DNA from: a virus
Reading direction: 5' to 3' (one strand)
DNA: 36,511 nt
IMG/VR virus record: IMGVR_UViG_3300009011_000032
Location: 1 to 36,511 of that record
Both the position numbers and the translations under genes were made by a program. The notes below the pieces were generated by a model. That model was not told where the DNA came from. It worked only from the letters and a program-made list of their open reading frames with translations, and ran no database searches. Shown piece after piece: positions 7,775-15,960 of the stretch (positions within the stretch are counted from its first letter, which is position 1; the number at the start of each line of letters is the position of its first letter).

Positions 7775-8953
7775 TTACGCGACTTGATCGAGGACTTCGG
7801 TCAGCCACTGGTTGGTGACTTCGATACGGAAATTCGGGTTTTCGGCCGGCGGAACGTCGGTGAAACGAATGTTCCAATACACCTTGCCCTGCTCCAGCTG
7901 GCTGGCCGTGTTGAGCACCGGGTCGGCGTAGACCTCAAAGTTGATGATTGCACCCTGGGCTTTCAGGTCGCGCATGAAGGCCTGCAGGCCCTCGGTCACG
8001 TCGCGGATGTAGGTCGAGGTAATGCCCCGGTCCACCGCCCACTTGTGGCCATACAGAATCGCGTCCATGACCATGTCCATGGTCCGCACGCGGGTGACAA
8101 ACGCCCACTTGGAATCGCTCGACAGGGTGCGGTTGCCCCACAGGCGGAACCCGTCGTCGCGAATGATGGTCGCGATATTGGCGTTGTTGAGCAGGTTGGC
8201 CCGGCACGTCTCGTCGCCGTCCAGATACTCGATGGCACGGGTGGTGCCGGTGATGCCGACGAACTCTTTGTTGGACGGCGACGACCAGAAGCCATATTCG
8301 CTGTCAGTGTAGGCAAACATGCCCGCCGCCCAGGCCGAGGCCGGCGCGTCTACCGTCGCACCAGACGCGCCGGAAGTGGTGTCCCAGAACTGCACACCTG
8401 GATCGACCATGTACAGGCGCTTGGAGCCGAACAACTTGGCGTAGGTAGTGGCCGCCTCGTCAGTGGTGCCGGGGCCGTCGATGATCGCGAGCGCGCGCAG
8501 CTTTTCCGCAATCGACTGCATGGCGGTGGCCACCGCTTGGGTCGTGCTGTGCTTGGGCGCGACGATCAAGCGTGGTTGCGCGTTGAAACGGCTCTTACCA
8601 TCCAGCAGTGCCTGCAGGCCGGTACGCTTGCCACTGGCCTGCACACCACCAATGATCCCGGAAGTCTGCGCGGCCGGGTCGACCACCTTGGCCACGCCGG
8701 TGGCAACAATCACCGCCTTGGCGCGGGCATAGATGGCCTGGCAGGCCCTGGTGATGGCTGAGGCCGCGCCGAACGCGGCGACCGCCTCGCGCTCGTTGGT
8801 GATCAGCACCAGGTCGCCAGCCTTGGCCGTGGCGCCGGCGCCTTCGGTGAAGGTGTCAACCAAGCCAATAATCGAGGACGACGGCAGCGAGACGTTGCGC
8901 GCGCCGCTGTCGACATTCGATACGGTGACGCCGTGAAAGAAGCTTGTAGCCAT
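7775..8953 (-). CDS. FI: tail sheath protein FI-like
   Basis: A 392-residue contractile tail sheath protein of the P2 FI type. It begins MATSFFHGVTVSNVDSGARN and has the family features SSSIIGLVDTF (about 26-36), LIVAPKHS near 147 and a C-terminal region ending TNQWLTEVLDQVA. This protein forms the outer sheath and its contraction drives the tube through the envelope. Its presence shows that the tail is contractile although the head genes are lambda-like. The ATG at 8953 follows TTTCTGGAGTC and a strong hairpin. Confidence 0.95.
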   Translation of the reverse strand: MATSFFHGVTVSNVDSGARNVSLPSSSIIGLVDTFTEGAGATAKAGDLVLITNEREAVAAFGAASAITRACQAIYARAKAVIVATGVAKVVDPAAQTSGIIGGVQASGKRTGLQALLDGKSRFNAQPRLIVAPKHSTTQAVATAMQSIAEKLRALAIIDGPGTTDEAATTYAKLFGSKRLYMVDPGVQFWDTTSGASGATVDAPASAWAAGMFAYTDSEYGFWSSPSNKEFVGITGTTRAIEYLDGDETCRANLLNNANIATIIRDDGFRLWGNRTLSSDSKWAFVTRVRTMDMVMDAILYGHKWAVDRGITSTYIRDVTEGLQAFMRDLKAQGAIINFEVYADPVLNTASQLEQGKVYWNIRFTDVPPAENPNFRIEVTNQWLTEVLDQVA

Positions 8954-8973
8954 TTGAGACTCCAGAAAGCACA

Positions 8974-8994
8974 GGGCCGCGTCATGCGCGGCCC
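8974..8994 (-). terminator. intergenic hairpin before sheath gene
   Basis: Perfect 8-bp arms GGGCCGCG and CGCGGCCC (8974-8981 and 8987-8994, loop 5) between the small membrane-protein gene and the sheath gene. On the minus strand it is followed by TGTGCTTTCTGGAG. It is terminator-like, but the T-run is weak. Confidence 0.5.
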
Positions 8995-9016
8995 GAGGGA
9001 TGGGAAAAGGAAACTG

Positions 9017-9340
9017 TCAGTGCTGCAGCATCTGCAGCACCTGGACCAGCAGCGCCACGGTAAGGCAGGCCACCAGGGGGCAGAAGAAGTCGAGACGCCC
9101 GTCTACGGTCCATCGCCAGATGCGCAGGCCGTCGTACCAGCGCAGGTTGGCCAGGTGCACCGACTCGACGTGCGACAGGTAGCGCTCGCCTTGGGTGTAC
9201 TCGCGGCCGGCGAAAAAGAAGATGCCGGCAGCGGCGCCGGCCCAGTGGCCAGCGGGGACGCGCAGCAGGGCCAAGGCACCCCACAGGGCGCCCATGATCA
9301 GCAACGCCGCCAGGACGTGCTCAAAGTGGGTTCGATTCAT
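9017..9340 (-). CDS. small membrane protein of unknown function within tail operon
   Basis: A 107-residue protein with two hydrophobic segments at the N-terminal end (LAALLIMGALWGALALL about 10-26 and WAGAAAGIFFFAG about 33-45). A middle soluble part is rich in Tyr, Trp and Arg. A third membrane segment lies near the C-terminus (PLVACLTVALLVQVL about 88-102). The ATG at 9340 has a GGAGGG site. It lies between the fibre genes and the sheath gene and has no role in known P2 tail assembly. It could be an inserted cargo gene, for example for superinfection exclusion, or an additional holin-like protein. I do not recognise a named family. Confidence 0.7.
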   Translation of the reverse strand: MNRTHFEHVLAALLIMGALWGALALLRVPAGHWAGAAAGIFFFAGREYTQGERYLSHVESVHLANLRWYDGLRIWRWTVDGRLDFFCPLVACLTVALLVQVLQMLQH

Positions 9341-9364
9341 GCATGCCCTCCAGGCACAAAAAAA

Positions 9365-9377
9365 GCCGCTTAGCGGC
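9365..9377 (-). terminator. intrinsic-terminator-like hairpin with T7
   Basis: GCCGC and GCGGC arms around TTA, followed on the minus strand by seven T residues and then CTGGAGGG, the ribosome site of the small membrane-protein gene. The T-run makes it the most terminator-like of the intergenic hairpins, although the stem is short. Confidence 0.6.
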
Positions 9378-9404
9378 CCTTGGGGTTACGGGGTGGGAAC
9401 TGGC

Positions 9405-9869
9405 TTAAACGTCGAGGCCGAGGCCCTGCACGCTCTCCTTGATCGCTGCAATGGCCAAGTCGGCAATGGCCTCGGCTTCGGCGTGGGTTGTCGCTTTCTG
9501 CACGTCCTGTTTGCCCTTGAGGCGCAAGGCGCGCAGGCTCAGCAACGCATCATCCCAAGCCTTGGCCTTGGCCAGAATGCTGTCGGCGGCCTCCTGCGGC
9601 TCCAGCCCTGCAGCATCTGCCCAGGCCTTCACATAAACCGGTGTTTCGCCGGCGTAACCGGCCTGCTGGAACGCGCGAGCCTCGTCCGCAGCACGCTGAT
9701 GCTCCAGGGCACGCAACGGGTCGTTGATCACCGACGCGCGAGCCACATCGGCCGCTTGGTCGATCTGCATGGCCGCGACCAGCAAGGCCGCTCCCACAGG
9801 CAGATTTTCGTATTTGTAGCCAGCAAGGAACGCGCCGCCAAAGTCGACGCTCAAGTTACGGGTTTGCAT
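9405..9869 (-). CDS. phage tail protein, probable fibre-associated/assembly protein
   Basis: A 154-residue Ala-rich, mostly helical protein starting MQTRNLSVDFGGAFLAGYKY. I recognise its type as a tail protein common behind fibre genes in Pseudomonas prophages. It includes INDPLRALEHQRAADEARAF in the middle and ends with an Ala/Glu-rich helix. By position, directly downstream of the fibre gene, it may be a fibre assembly chaperone or accessory. That role is inferred from synteny and not from a known catalytic motif. ATG at 9869, 15 bases after the fibre stop. Confidence 0.7.
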   Translation of the reverse strand: MQTRNLSVDFGGAFLAGYKYENLPVGAALLVAAMQIDQAADVARASVINDPLRALEHQRAADEARAFQQAGYAGETPVYVKAWADAAGLEPQEAADSILAKAKAWDDALLSLRALRLKGKQDVQKATTHAEAEAIADLAIAAIKESVQGLGLDV

Positions 9870-9884
9870 GGGGTGTACTCCGAA

Positions 9885-10646
9885 TTACAGGGAAGCGAGG
9901 TTAGACATGACATGGCCCAGGTCTTTCACCAGGGCGCCGGCGGCCACGTTGCTGACGTACCGGCCAGCGAAACCGCTTGGGAACGATACGTTAGTGGTCG
10001 CCAGAACCACGCTGCTCGACGTAACGCCGATGAAGTTGCCGAACCAGTCCGCTGCCATGGTGACGGCCACGTTTTCGAGGGACACGTTGAAAACGGTCGG
10101 CACGTTCACGCTGGAGAAGCCACGGAAGAACGAGCCGGCACGGGCGTTGTTCGGCGCGGGGTTGAACCCGGCAGGCGACGGCAAATAGATATCCATGTCT
10201 CGAATCGAAATCAGATTCGACGCGAGGTACATGTTGAAGCCGGTCATGTTGGTGGTGGTGATGTTGTTGGCATCGGTGCTGGTGATGTACTTGGGCTTGA
10301 GCTTCGGCCGTACACCGTTTTTCGCCACCCCGACCAAGATCAACACCGAGTTCAGCGAGCCGATACCGGCCGGCATGTCGTAGTCGTCCATAACGTACGC
10401 CGTGCAGACGCCGCTGGGCGGGGTAACCGCGATAGCCTTGTTGATGGTCTTGAACGGCTCGGCCTGGGTGCCCTTGTTGGTGTCCAGGCCGTTGACCGGG
10501 TCGACATACCAGGAGCGCGAGGTTTCCGGTGCTGCGGCGATAGCAGCGGCAACAGCCTTGTCGATGTCGCTTTTTTTGCCGTTGAAATAGTCGATCAGCT
10601 TGGTAGTTTGCGTAGTCAGGTTGCCAACATCGGTTTCGAGACTCAT
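9885..10646 (-). CDS. tail fibre/spike-like protein, predicted right-handed beta-helix
   Basis: A 253-residue protein. Residues 1-40 are helical and Lys/Asp-rich (a possible attachment segment). From residue 45 the sequence SWYVDPVNGLDTNKGTQAEP and following FKTINKAI match the start of pectin-lyase-like beta-helix domains found in tail spikes. The rest is rich in Asn, Val and Thr with short regular strands. It probably recognises a surface polysaccharide. No obvious catalytic acid pair can be assigned by eye. It starts 7 bases after the gpH-like gene, so the two may form one fibre. Confidence 0.7.
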   Translation of the reverse strand: MSLETDVGNLTTQTTKLIDYFNGKKSDIDKAVAAAIAAAPETSRSWYVDPVNGLDTNKGTQAEPFKTINKAIAVTPPSGVCTAYVMDDYDMPAGIGSLNSVLILVGVAKNGVRPKLKPKYITSTDANNITTTNMTGFNMYLASNLISIRDMDIYLPSPAGFNPAPNNARAGSFFRGFSSVNVPTVFNVSLENVAVTMAADWFGNFIGVTSSSVVLATTNVSFPSGFAGRYVSNVAAGALVKDLGHVMSNLASL

Positions 10647-10652
10647 GGGGTC

Positions 10653-11519
10653 TTATGCTCCAAAGGTGTTTTTGCTTACTAGGGTTTGCAGCGCAATAAG
10701 CGCCGCTGCGTTACTAACAACTGCGGCCAACATGTTTTCCCGGTCGCTGTCCTGTCGCTGCTCTGCTGCCAGCAGGCGCTGCGTATGGTTGTCGAGCACC
10801 ACGCCAGCCCGGCGCGAGGCCTCGGCCAAGATATCCAGCTGGTCCTGCCGCTGCAGGCCGCGCAGTTGATCAGCAATCACTGCGGCGGCATTGCTGGTGA
10901 CTCCGCTGGCCAGGCCTTCGCGGTCGGCATCTTGCCGGCGCTCCACGTCCGACATGCGCGACAGCAAGCGGGAAAGCTGCTCCCCCGCCACGCGCTGCCA
11001 CTGGCCTTGCTGGTCGATCTGGTCTTGCCGCTGCAGGCCGCGCAACTGCTCGGCAATCAATGCCTGCGCTTGCGCAGCCAGTGGCCCGGCCAGGCTCAGG
11101 CTCAGCCCGGCCTCGTTGCTGACAATCGTCACGCTGTCCGCCGGCAGTGCTGACAGCGACAGGTCGTAGGCCAGCAGCAAATCGGTGTCTGCCGACTTGT
11201 AGGCCAGCGGGGTAGATGAATCGGACCACACCGCCAGCAGGGTGCCGTCGCTCAGCAGAAAGCCGATTTCCCGCACCCAAAAAGCGCGGTCGCCATCGGC
11301 CAGGGCGGTCAGGTGTAGCAAGGTGCTGCTCAGGCGCTCGCCGCCGGCAATCGGGTACTTGGCCGTTTGCGCAACCAGGCTTTTCTGGTCGGCCGACGGT
11401 GTGTAGCCCGAGGTGCCCAGGGCGATATGGGTGATCTGCGCCGCGATGCCGGTGTTATCGGCTCGCAGGATCGCCGCCAGCCCCGCCTTGGTGATCACAG
11501 GTTGTAACGGGGTACTCAT
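10653..11519 (-). CDS. H: gpH-like tail fibre N-terminal protein with internal helical repeat
   Basis: A 288-residue protein with the N-terminal domain of P2 gpH-type fibres (residues 1-150, starting STPLQPVITKAGLAAILRAD), which docks the fibre to the baseplate through gpI. The rest, about 150-288, is a helical region built of two copies of a unit with AEQLRGLQRQDQ and a later RRQDADRE or EQRQDSDRE block. P2 H is much longer and ends in a receptor-binding tip, which is lacking here. The tip may be supplied by the beta-helix protein encoded next. The ATG overlaps the gpI stop (ATGA). Confidence 0.85.
   Translation of the reverse strand: MSTPLQPVITKAGLAAILRADNTGIAAQITHIALGTSGYTPSADQKSLVAQTAKYPIAGGERLSSTLLHLTALADGDRAFWVREIGFLLSDGTLLAVWSDSSTPLAYKSADTDLLLAYDLSLSALPADSVTIVSNEAGLSLSLAGPLAAQAQALIAEQLRGLQRQDQIDQQGQWQRVAGEQLSRLLSRMSDVERRQDADREGLASGVTSNAAAVIADQLRGLQRQDQLDILAEASRRAGVVLDNHTQRLLAAEQRQDSDRENMLAAVVSNAAALIALQTLVSKNTFGA
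10839..11059 (-). repeat. direct repeat, 180-bp period, in fibre gene
   Basis: About 40 bases at 10839-10879 recur at 11019-11059 with few changes, including a shared stretch encoding LRGLQRQDQ. The offset of 180 bases is exactly 60 codons, so the unit repeats in frame as a helical module of the gpH-like fibre. Confidence 0.85.
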
Positions 11520-12238
11520 AGAACAGCCTCCATCGTGCTGCGCACGACGACTAGGGCACGGGTCGCACTGGCGACCACAAAGCCCGATTCAGCGTTGATC
11601 GGAACGCCCAAGGCCTCGACAGACCGCCGAGACACACCGAGCGACCGGGTGGCATTGGCCAGCTGCAGGCCCTGCACCGCCACGTCGATCTGCACCGCCT
11701 GGGCATTCATGCTCAGACGCTGCAGGCCGTACCCTCGACTGGCATTGGCAAACAGCAGGCCACCGTCAAAGCGCGCGCCAAGGCGAAACTCGTAGTGGCT
11801 GCGCTCGTTCTTTGCCGCGTCGACCAGGGCGCGCAGGCGCTCCCCCAGCTGCGGCGAGATAATCGAGCCCTCCCCTTCGCGGTTCTCGTTCGCCCAGGCT
11901 GTGACCTGGAACGTGTACGGCGCCGCGTTCGGGATCTGGTGCCACTCCTTGAAATCCGCATTGACCCGCACCGCCTTGAGCACCCGCCGGATCGCGCCGA
12001 CGGTGCCCTTGGTCTTGTGCACCGGGATTGCTTCGCGGACCAGCTCGCGGCGCTGGGCGTTGGTGTTGGCCGCCTCCCAGCCCTCGACCTTCCAGGCCCA
12101 ACCAAGCCAGGGCAGGAAGTCCGGCGGGCAGCGCGTCGAGTCGGCAATGCCCCGGATGATTTCCGGGTCTATGCCCTGCTCGCTGGCCGCCTCCAGCGAG
12201 CGCTCCAGCAGCGTGGCGTTGTGCGGCAGCAGGCTCAC
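11516..12238 (-). CDS. I: baseplate/tail protein gpI-like
   Basis: A 240-residue protein of the P2 tail protein I family: N-terminal SLLPHNATLLERSLEAASE, then PDFLPWLGWAWKVEGWE at about 40-56 and HKTKGTVGAIRRVLKA at about 74-89, all characteristic. It forms part of the baseplate and connects the fibre protein. The start is a GTG at 12238 overlapping the gpJ stop (GTGA). Order W-J-I-H is as in P2. The C-terminal 70 residues carry Arg/Ala-rich near-repeats (NATRSLGV, SATRALVV) and are longer than in P2. Confidence 0.92.
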   Translation of the reverse strand: MSLLPHNATLLERSLEAASEQGIDPEIIRGIADSTRCPPDFLPWLGWAWKVEGWEAANTNAQRRELVREAIPVHKTKGTVGAIRRVLKAVRVNADFKEWHQIPNAAPYTFQVTAWANENREGEGSIISPQLGERLRALVDAAKNERSHYEFRLGARFDGGLLFANASRGYGLQRLSMNAQAVQIDVAVQGLQLANATRSLGVSRRSVEALGVPINAESGFVVASATRALVVVRSTMEAVL

Positions 12239-13215
12239 GTCGCCACCTGCGTGGTCAGCGTGATTGACGTACAGTTGGGGTAATGCCGCTTGTCACACGC
12301 GATACCTGCAGTCGGGTACACTAGGTCAACCTGGCTGATGCCCGTTACGTGTAACGCCGCGTAGATCGCTGACAGCGGCAACTGCCCCTCCAGGCTTCGC
12401 GCCTCGGCAATGGCCGCATCCAGGCCTTTCCGGGCGGTCGCTTTGACCACCGCCGGATCTGGCCCGGCCTCGACGTGCAGAACGGCCTGCACCTTGAAGT
12501 CGGTAGGCGCGCCCGTTTGCACGCGCGGTCGGTCGGTGACCGGCCGCACGCTTTCGGCTGACAGCGCCGCCTGCACCGTGGCCACCAGCTGGGCCGGCAG
12601 CGAAGTGCTATCCAGCCTTGGCAGAATGGCCAGCGACACGTCGCCGGGCAGTGGCTTATCCAGCCCGGCGTCGTAGTCACAGACCACCACAATGGCCCCG
12701 GCCGGCAGTAGCGCTTTAACCGTGGCGTCGAGTGGCAGCCCGGAAAACCGGGGCGAGTCTACCGACACGTTGGCCAGCTCGGCCGAGGCGGTCAGCCCGT
12801 GGTACTCATATGCGCCACGGCTTCCGGCAACGGACAGCGCCTCAAGCGACAGCCGCGTGCGGTAGCGCAGCGCCTCGTCGTCTTCCATGACGGCCTCCAC
12901 CGGAGGCACCGCATCAGGATCGGCCGCGCGGATGGTCAACCGCTGCACACCGTAGTCAGCGGCGCGGTTATCCAGGTCGGCACCCTTGGCATAGGCCAGC
13001 AAACTGGCCTTGGCCGCCGCGTTGACCCGCGCCCGCATCATCAGCTCGCGGTAGGCGATCACCTCCATCAGCTTGACGACCGGGTCGGACTCCAACAGCG
13101 CTGTCCACTGGTCGCCCATGTGGCTGCGGAAAATGCCTACCACCTCCTGATACAGCGCCTCAAAGTCCAGGGTTTCCACCACATCGGGCGGGGGCAGCAA
13201 AGACAGGTCAATCAT
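12235..13215 (-). CDS. J: baseplate assembly protein gpJ-like
   Basis: A 326-residue protein of the P2 J / baseplate J family, which forms the wedge ring of contractile baseplates (T4 gp6 relatives). Visible family features are LPPPDVVETLDFEALYQE at the N-terminus, VVKLMEVIAYRELMMRARVN at about 46-65 and SRGAYEYHGLTASAELANVS near 134-152. The ATG at 13215 overlaps the gpW stop by ATGA, and the stop overlaps the gpI GTG. Confidence 0.94.
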   Translation of the reverse strand: MIDLSLLPPPDVVETLDFEALYQEVVGIFRSHMGDQWTALLESDPVVKLMEVIAYRELMMRARVNAAAKASLLAYAKGADLDNRAADYGVQRLTIRAADPDAVPPVEAVMEDDEALRYRTRLSLEALSVAGSRGAYEYHGLTASAELANVSVDSPRFSGLPLDATVKALLPAGAIVVVCDYDAGLDKPLPGDVSLAILPRLDSTSLPAQLVATVQAALSAESVRPVTDRPRVQTGAPTDFKVQAVLHVEAGPDPAVVKATARKGLDAAIAEARSLEGQLPLSAIYAALHVTGISQVDLVYPTAGIACDKRHYPNCTSITLTTQVAT

Positions 13216-13538
13216 GCTCTCACCTCCACGACGGCCGAGTTGCCCAGGTACTGGCCTGTCAGCTCCAGACCTATCTGGCCATCAAGCACGGAAACCACCT
13301 TGACGCGCTCCAACTGCACGCGCGGCTCCCAGCGGCCTAAGGCGCGGGCCACCTCGGCCTGCACCGCACTTTTCCAGCCCTCGTTAACCGGCAGGTCGAT
13401 AAAGCGGCGCAGGTGACTGCCGTACTCCGGCACCATGCGCCGAGAGCCCAAGGGGGTGGTCAGAATGTCCTCAATCGACTGTTTCAGATGATCGAGGCCC
13501 GAAAGTGGCTGACCGGTTCGCCGGTCCATGCCAATCAT
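13212..13538 (-). CDS. W: baseplate protein gpW-like (gp25 family)
   Basis: A 108-residue member of the GpW/gp25 baseplate family. The segment DHLKQSIEDILTTPLGSRRM (about 16-35), followed by PEYGSHLRRFIDLPVNE, is diagnostic. It links the sheath initiation complex to the baseplate wedge. Start ATG at 13538, with the stop of this gene overlapping the gpJ start. Confidence 0.94.
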   Translation of the reverse strand: MIGMDRRTGQPLSGLDHLKQSIEDILTTPLGSRRMVPEYGSHLRRFIDLPVNEGWKSAVQAEVARALGRWEPRVQLERVKVVSVLDGQIGLELTGQYLGNSAVVEVRA

Positions 13539-13540
13539 GG

Positions 13541-13819
13541 TTAGCCGTCCAGGCGCTGCAGGTCGGCGTGGCCACCCAGGAACGCCAAGGCCTCGTCGTC
13601 ATCGGCCTGGACGGTCACGCGACCGGCCAGCACCTTCAACTCGCGCAGTTCGTCGCCGGCCGGCAGGAACAGCGAGCGCGAGGTATAGGCGCTGTCGCCG
13701 AAGGTCACGCCACGCGCCGCGACCGCCACAACAGCGGCGGTACCTTCCGCACCAGGTATAACTGCGGATTCGCCCGCATCCGTTGCCGCGTCATCCGCAG
13801 CAGTTTTCTTGACTGCCAT
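13541..13819 (-). CDS. small tail-region protein of unknown function
   Basis: I choose the ATG at 13819 because ACTGGAGC-type ribosome site lies 9 bases upstream and the product then starts MAVKKTAADDAATDAGESAV (92 residues). The first 40 residues are Ala/Asp/Glu-rich and look disordered; the rest (GVTFGDSAYTSRSLFLPAGD and after) may form a small beta fold. It lies between V and W, where P2 has no gene. I do not recognise it beyond being a probable accessory tail protein. Confidence 0.7.
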   Translation of the reverse strand: MAVKKTAADDAATDAGESAVIPGAEGTAAVVAVAARGVTFGDSAYTSRSLFLPAGDELRELKVLAGRVTVQADDDEALAFLGGHADLQRLDG

Positions 13820-13843
13820 AAAGTGATGCTCCAGAAAAGACAA

Positions 13844-13861
13844 AGCCCGCGAGAGCGGGCT
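13844..13861 (-). terminator. intergenic hairpin after gpV
   Basis: AGCCCGC and GCGGGCT (7-bp perfect stem, loop GAGA) begin just inside the gpV stop region and, on the minus strand, run into TTTGTCTTTTCTGGAG. This gives a stem, T-rich tract and ribosome site in the same order as at other late junctions. Confidence 0.55.
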
Positions 13862-13862
13862 G

Positions 13863-14465
13863 TCAGTGTTTGTGGTTGGCTGTGTTGCCGCCGGTGTCGA
13901 TGATCTTTCCGAGGCCGAAGATGTCGCCCGTTACGCGTAACGGCCCGTCGATCTGCACGGCACCCTGCAGGGTGATCAGGGTTGCCTTAGCCATGATGCT
14001 CTCGGCCTCGGCGCTGATCGCGGTGGACTTGGCGGTGATCGCGTCGTCGGTAACCATCGCCTTGCTGCTGCCGACCTCGATGTTGACCGTGCCGGTGGGC
14101 AGCTTGATGGTGTAGCTATTGGCAGCCCAGTCGTAGACCAGAGACCCGCCATCATCGAAACGCCACACCTCGACATGGTCACGGTTGTCCGGTCGCTCGC
14201 CGGCGTTGCCGTACAGGCCGGGAATGAAAGTACCCTGAGCGGGGTCACCGCTAGGGCTGATCAGCGCGCCCTGCTCCCCCAGGCTCGGTGCACGCCAGTG
14301 TCGCGCCTTCCCGGCAGCCAGCGAGTGCCAACGCACCCAGGCGCTGCTCCAGCCGGTACCGTCCGACATACGCAGCTTGCCGGCATCCAGGTCGACCGCC
14401 ACGACATAGCCCTTGATCACGACGCAGGCCAACATGCGGTCGTGCTCGGCGCTCGCGTAACTCAT
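13863..14465 (-). CDS. V: baseplate spike protein gpV-like
   Basis: A 200-residue protein of the P2 V / gp45 spike family, which forms the trimeric membrane-piercing tip. It has an N-terminal OB-fold region (VVIKGYVVAVDLDAGKLRM at about 12-30), WRAPSLGEQGALISPSGDP near 56-74, and a C-terminal beta-helical part ending IIDTGGNTANHKH. The HxH ending (HKH) fits the metal-binding tips known in this family. The ATG overlaps the preceding stop (ATGA). Confidence 0.93.
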   Translation of the reverse strand: MSYASAEHDRMLACVVIKGYVVAVDLDAGKLRMSDGTGWSSAWVRWHSLAAGKARHWRAPSLGEQGALISPSGDPAQGTFIPGLYGNAGERPDNRDHVEVWRFDDGGSLVYDWAANSYTIKLPTGTVNIEVGSSKAMVTDDAITAKSTAISAEAESIMAKATLITLQGAVQIDGPLRVTGDIFGLGKIIDTGGNTANHKH

Positions 14466-14992
14466 TCCATGGCCTCAGGTGATTGGTAGTGATGCTCGTT
14501 GCCCTGACCGGCGTCAGGATCGAAGGCAACCACCAGCGGGCCGGGCTCTCGGGGCCACGGCCACTCCTCCTCTCCGAGATAGATCACTTGGGTCCACTCA
14601 ACCACCCAGACCGCGTAACTATCCAGCTCGGGGCGGCTCCAGTCCCGCTCTGCCCGCACAAACTGGGCGAACCCGATGGCCAAGCCCCAAGACTGCATTC
14701 GAAGCAACACCGCCAACTGGGCCGCCACGAATGCAGCGATGTGCAAGCAATTGTCTTCTTCCCCCGGGACAAGCACACGCGCCTCAAAACGCGCATCAAC
14801 TGCAGTTTGACCTGTGCCCGGGTCCTCTTCAGAACTTTCGAACCCGGCCAGTTCCAGCACCACGGCAGGCGGCGGTACCACCTCAATACCGCTCGGCATG
14901 GTCCCGACGTACTGCAAGCCTGGAATGGCCTGCCTGATGTGCTCTTCAATGGCCGCGTACACCCGGCCGAGCGGGATAGGATCATCATCCAT
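14462..14992 (-). CDS. probable tail terminator/completion protein
   Basis: I prefer the ATG at 14992 (MDDDPIPLGRVYAAIEEHIR); it overlaps the end of the gpZ-like gene by 8 bases. The product is 176 residues, mixed alpha/beta, with AIPGLQYVGTMPSG near the start, FEARVLVPGEED in the middle and an acidic, Pro-rich end. Lambda order is FII-Z-U-V, so this gene occupies the lambda U (tail terminator) place, between the head-tail connector genes and the P2-type baseplate. No motif proves the role. Confidence 0.65.
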   Translation of the reverse strand: MDDDPIPLGRVYAAIEEHIRQAIPGLQYVGTMPSGIEVVPPPAVVLELAGFESSEEDPGTGQTAVDARFEARVLVPGEEDNCLHIAAFVAAQLAVLLRMQSWGLAIGFAQFVRAERDWSRPELDSYAVWVVEWTQVIYLGEEEWPWPREPGPLVVAFDPDAGQGNEHHYQSPEAME

Positions 14993-15647
14993 TGCCGGTT
15001 CTCCGAAGGTATTTCTGCAGTTCAAAGTTCAACTCTTGCTCCATGACGACCACCAGGCGCTCATGTGCGCGCTTGGTCCACTCTTCAAAGTGAGGCCGGA
15101 CGTCTTCCAGCGAGATCTTGGCCTTGGCCAAGGGGAAGCGGCTGTCATTCTCAGAAATCCAACCTGAGCGCCGGCCTCCGCCCCCCGACACATCGCTGTC
15201 GGGATAGTCATCTGCGTCGAAGTGCTTACTCGCCGTGCGGATCCAAATGTCAGGCTTGCCACCGTAAACGCGCTTGAAGAACGCACCTTGGTAACGCCGG
15301 CCAGCGACTGACACGCCTGTGCGGGACTGCCTAGGGCGCCCTGCGCGGCTGGCTTCAATAGGATTGATGCCGAACCAGAGCTTGCCCTGGCCATTGCTGG
15401 ATACTGGGAACGCCTTCAGGCGCTGCCTTACCGCAGCGATGGCGATGCGCTCTTGCCGGCCAACAGCGCGGGCGATATGGGTTCGCAGCCAGCGAAGCGT
15501 CTTGTTGACCGCCCGCCGCTGCGCCGCAAAAAACGCCTTGGGAACGAGTTTGGTAAACGCTTCAAAACCGTTGACGCCCTGAGGATCCAGCCGCAGCGAG
15601 ATCAAACCGCTGCTGGCAGACTGCTTGTGATAACTACCAACACTCAT
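14985..15647 (-). CDS. gpZ-like minor tail/completion protein
   Basis: A 220-residue protein resembling the prophage minor tail protein Z family. The stretch KLVPKAFFAAQRRAVNKTLR followed by WLRTHIARAVG (about 33-63) is typical. The middle contains GKLWFGINPIEASRAGRPRQ and an aromatic, Gly-rich loop; the end is helical. In lambda Z acts in tail completion before head joining. The ATG overlaps the preceding stop by ATGA and the gene stands where lambda Z does. Confidence 0.8.
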   Translation of the reverse strand: MSVGSYHKQSASSGLISLRLDPQGVNGFEAFTKLVPKAFFAAQRRAVNKTLRWLRTHIARAVGRQERIAIAAVRQRLKAFPVSSNGQGKLWFGINPIEASRAGRPRQSRTGVSVAGRRYQGAFFKRVYGGKPDIWIRTASKHFDADDYPDSDVSGGGGRRSGWISENDSRFPLAKAKISLEDVRPHFEEWTKRAHERLVVVMEQELNFELQKYLRRTGNG

Positions 15648-15958
15648 AGCGCTTTCCTCAATACCAGCGTTACAAGACCATCACCACCAGGCTCGATGGC
15701 AGTGATGGTGTAGTTGCCGCCACCATCCTCTGGCGGCAGATCGATCAAGACGCGCTGCTTGACCTCGACGCCCCCGTTATCACCAACCCGGATGACCAAG
15801 TGCGGTTCGCGAAGTGCAGTCCTGATTTGGCCGAGCTTGGGTTGCAGCCAGGGCGCCGAGAACATGCCGAGTACCTCTCGGCCTTCGATCTGTGCCGGGT
15901 CACCCAGGTCACTGAATACCGCATCGTCGATGTCTTCGATCAGATCGCGGAAAGCCAT
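15644..15958 (-). CDS. lambda gpFII-like head-tail attachment protein
   Basis: A 104-residue protein starting MAFRDLIEDIDDAVFSDLGD (ATG 15958, two bases after the capsid stop region). Its size and beta-rich pattern (VKQRVLIDLPPEDGG, YTITAIEPGGDGLVTLVL) fit the phage head-tail attachment family to which lambda FII belongs. It would form a ring at the connector to which the tail binds. An upstream ATG two codons earlier would overlap the capsid stop and is less likely. Confidence 0.8.
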   Translation of the reverse strand: MAFRDLIEDIDDAVFSDLGDPAQIEGREVLGMFSAPWLQPKLGQIRTALREPHLVIRVGDNGGVEVKQRVLIDLPPEDGGGNYTITAIEPGGDGLVTLVLRKAL

Positions 15959-15960
15959 CG

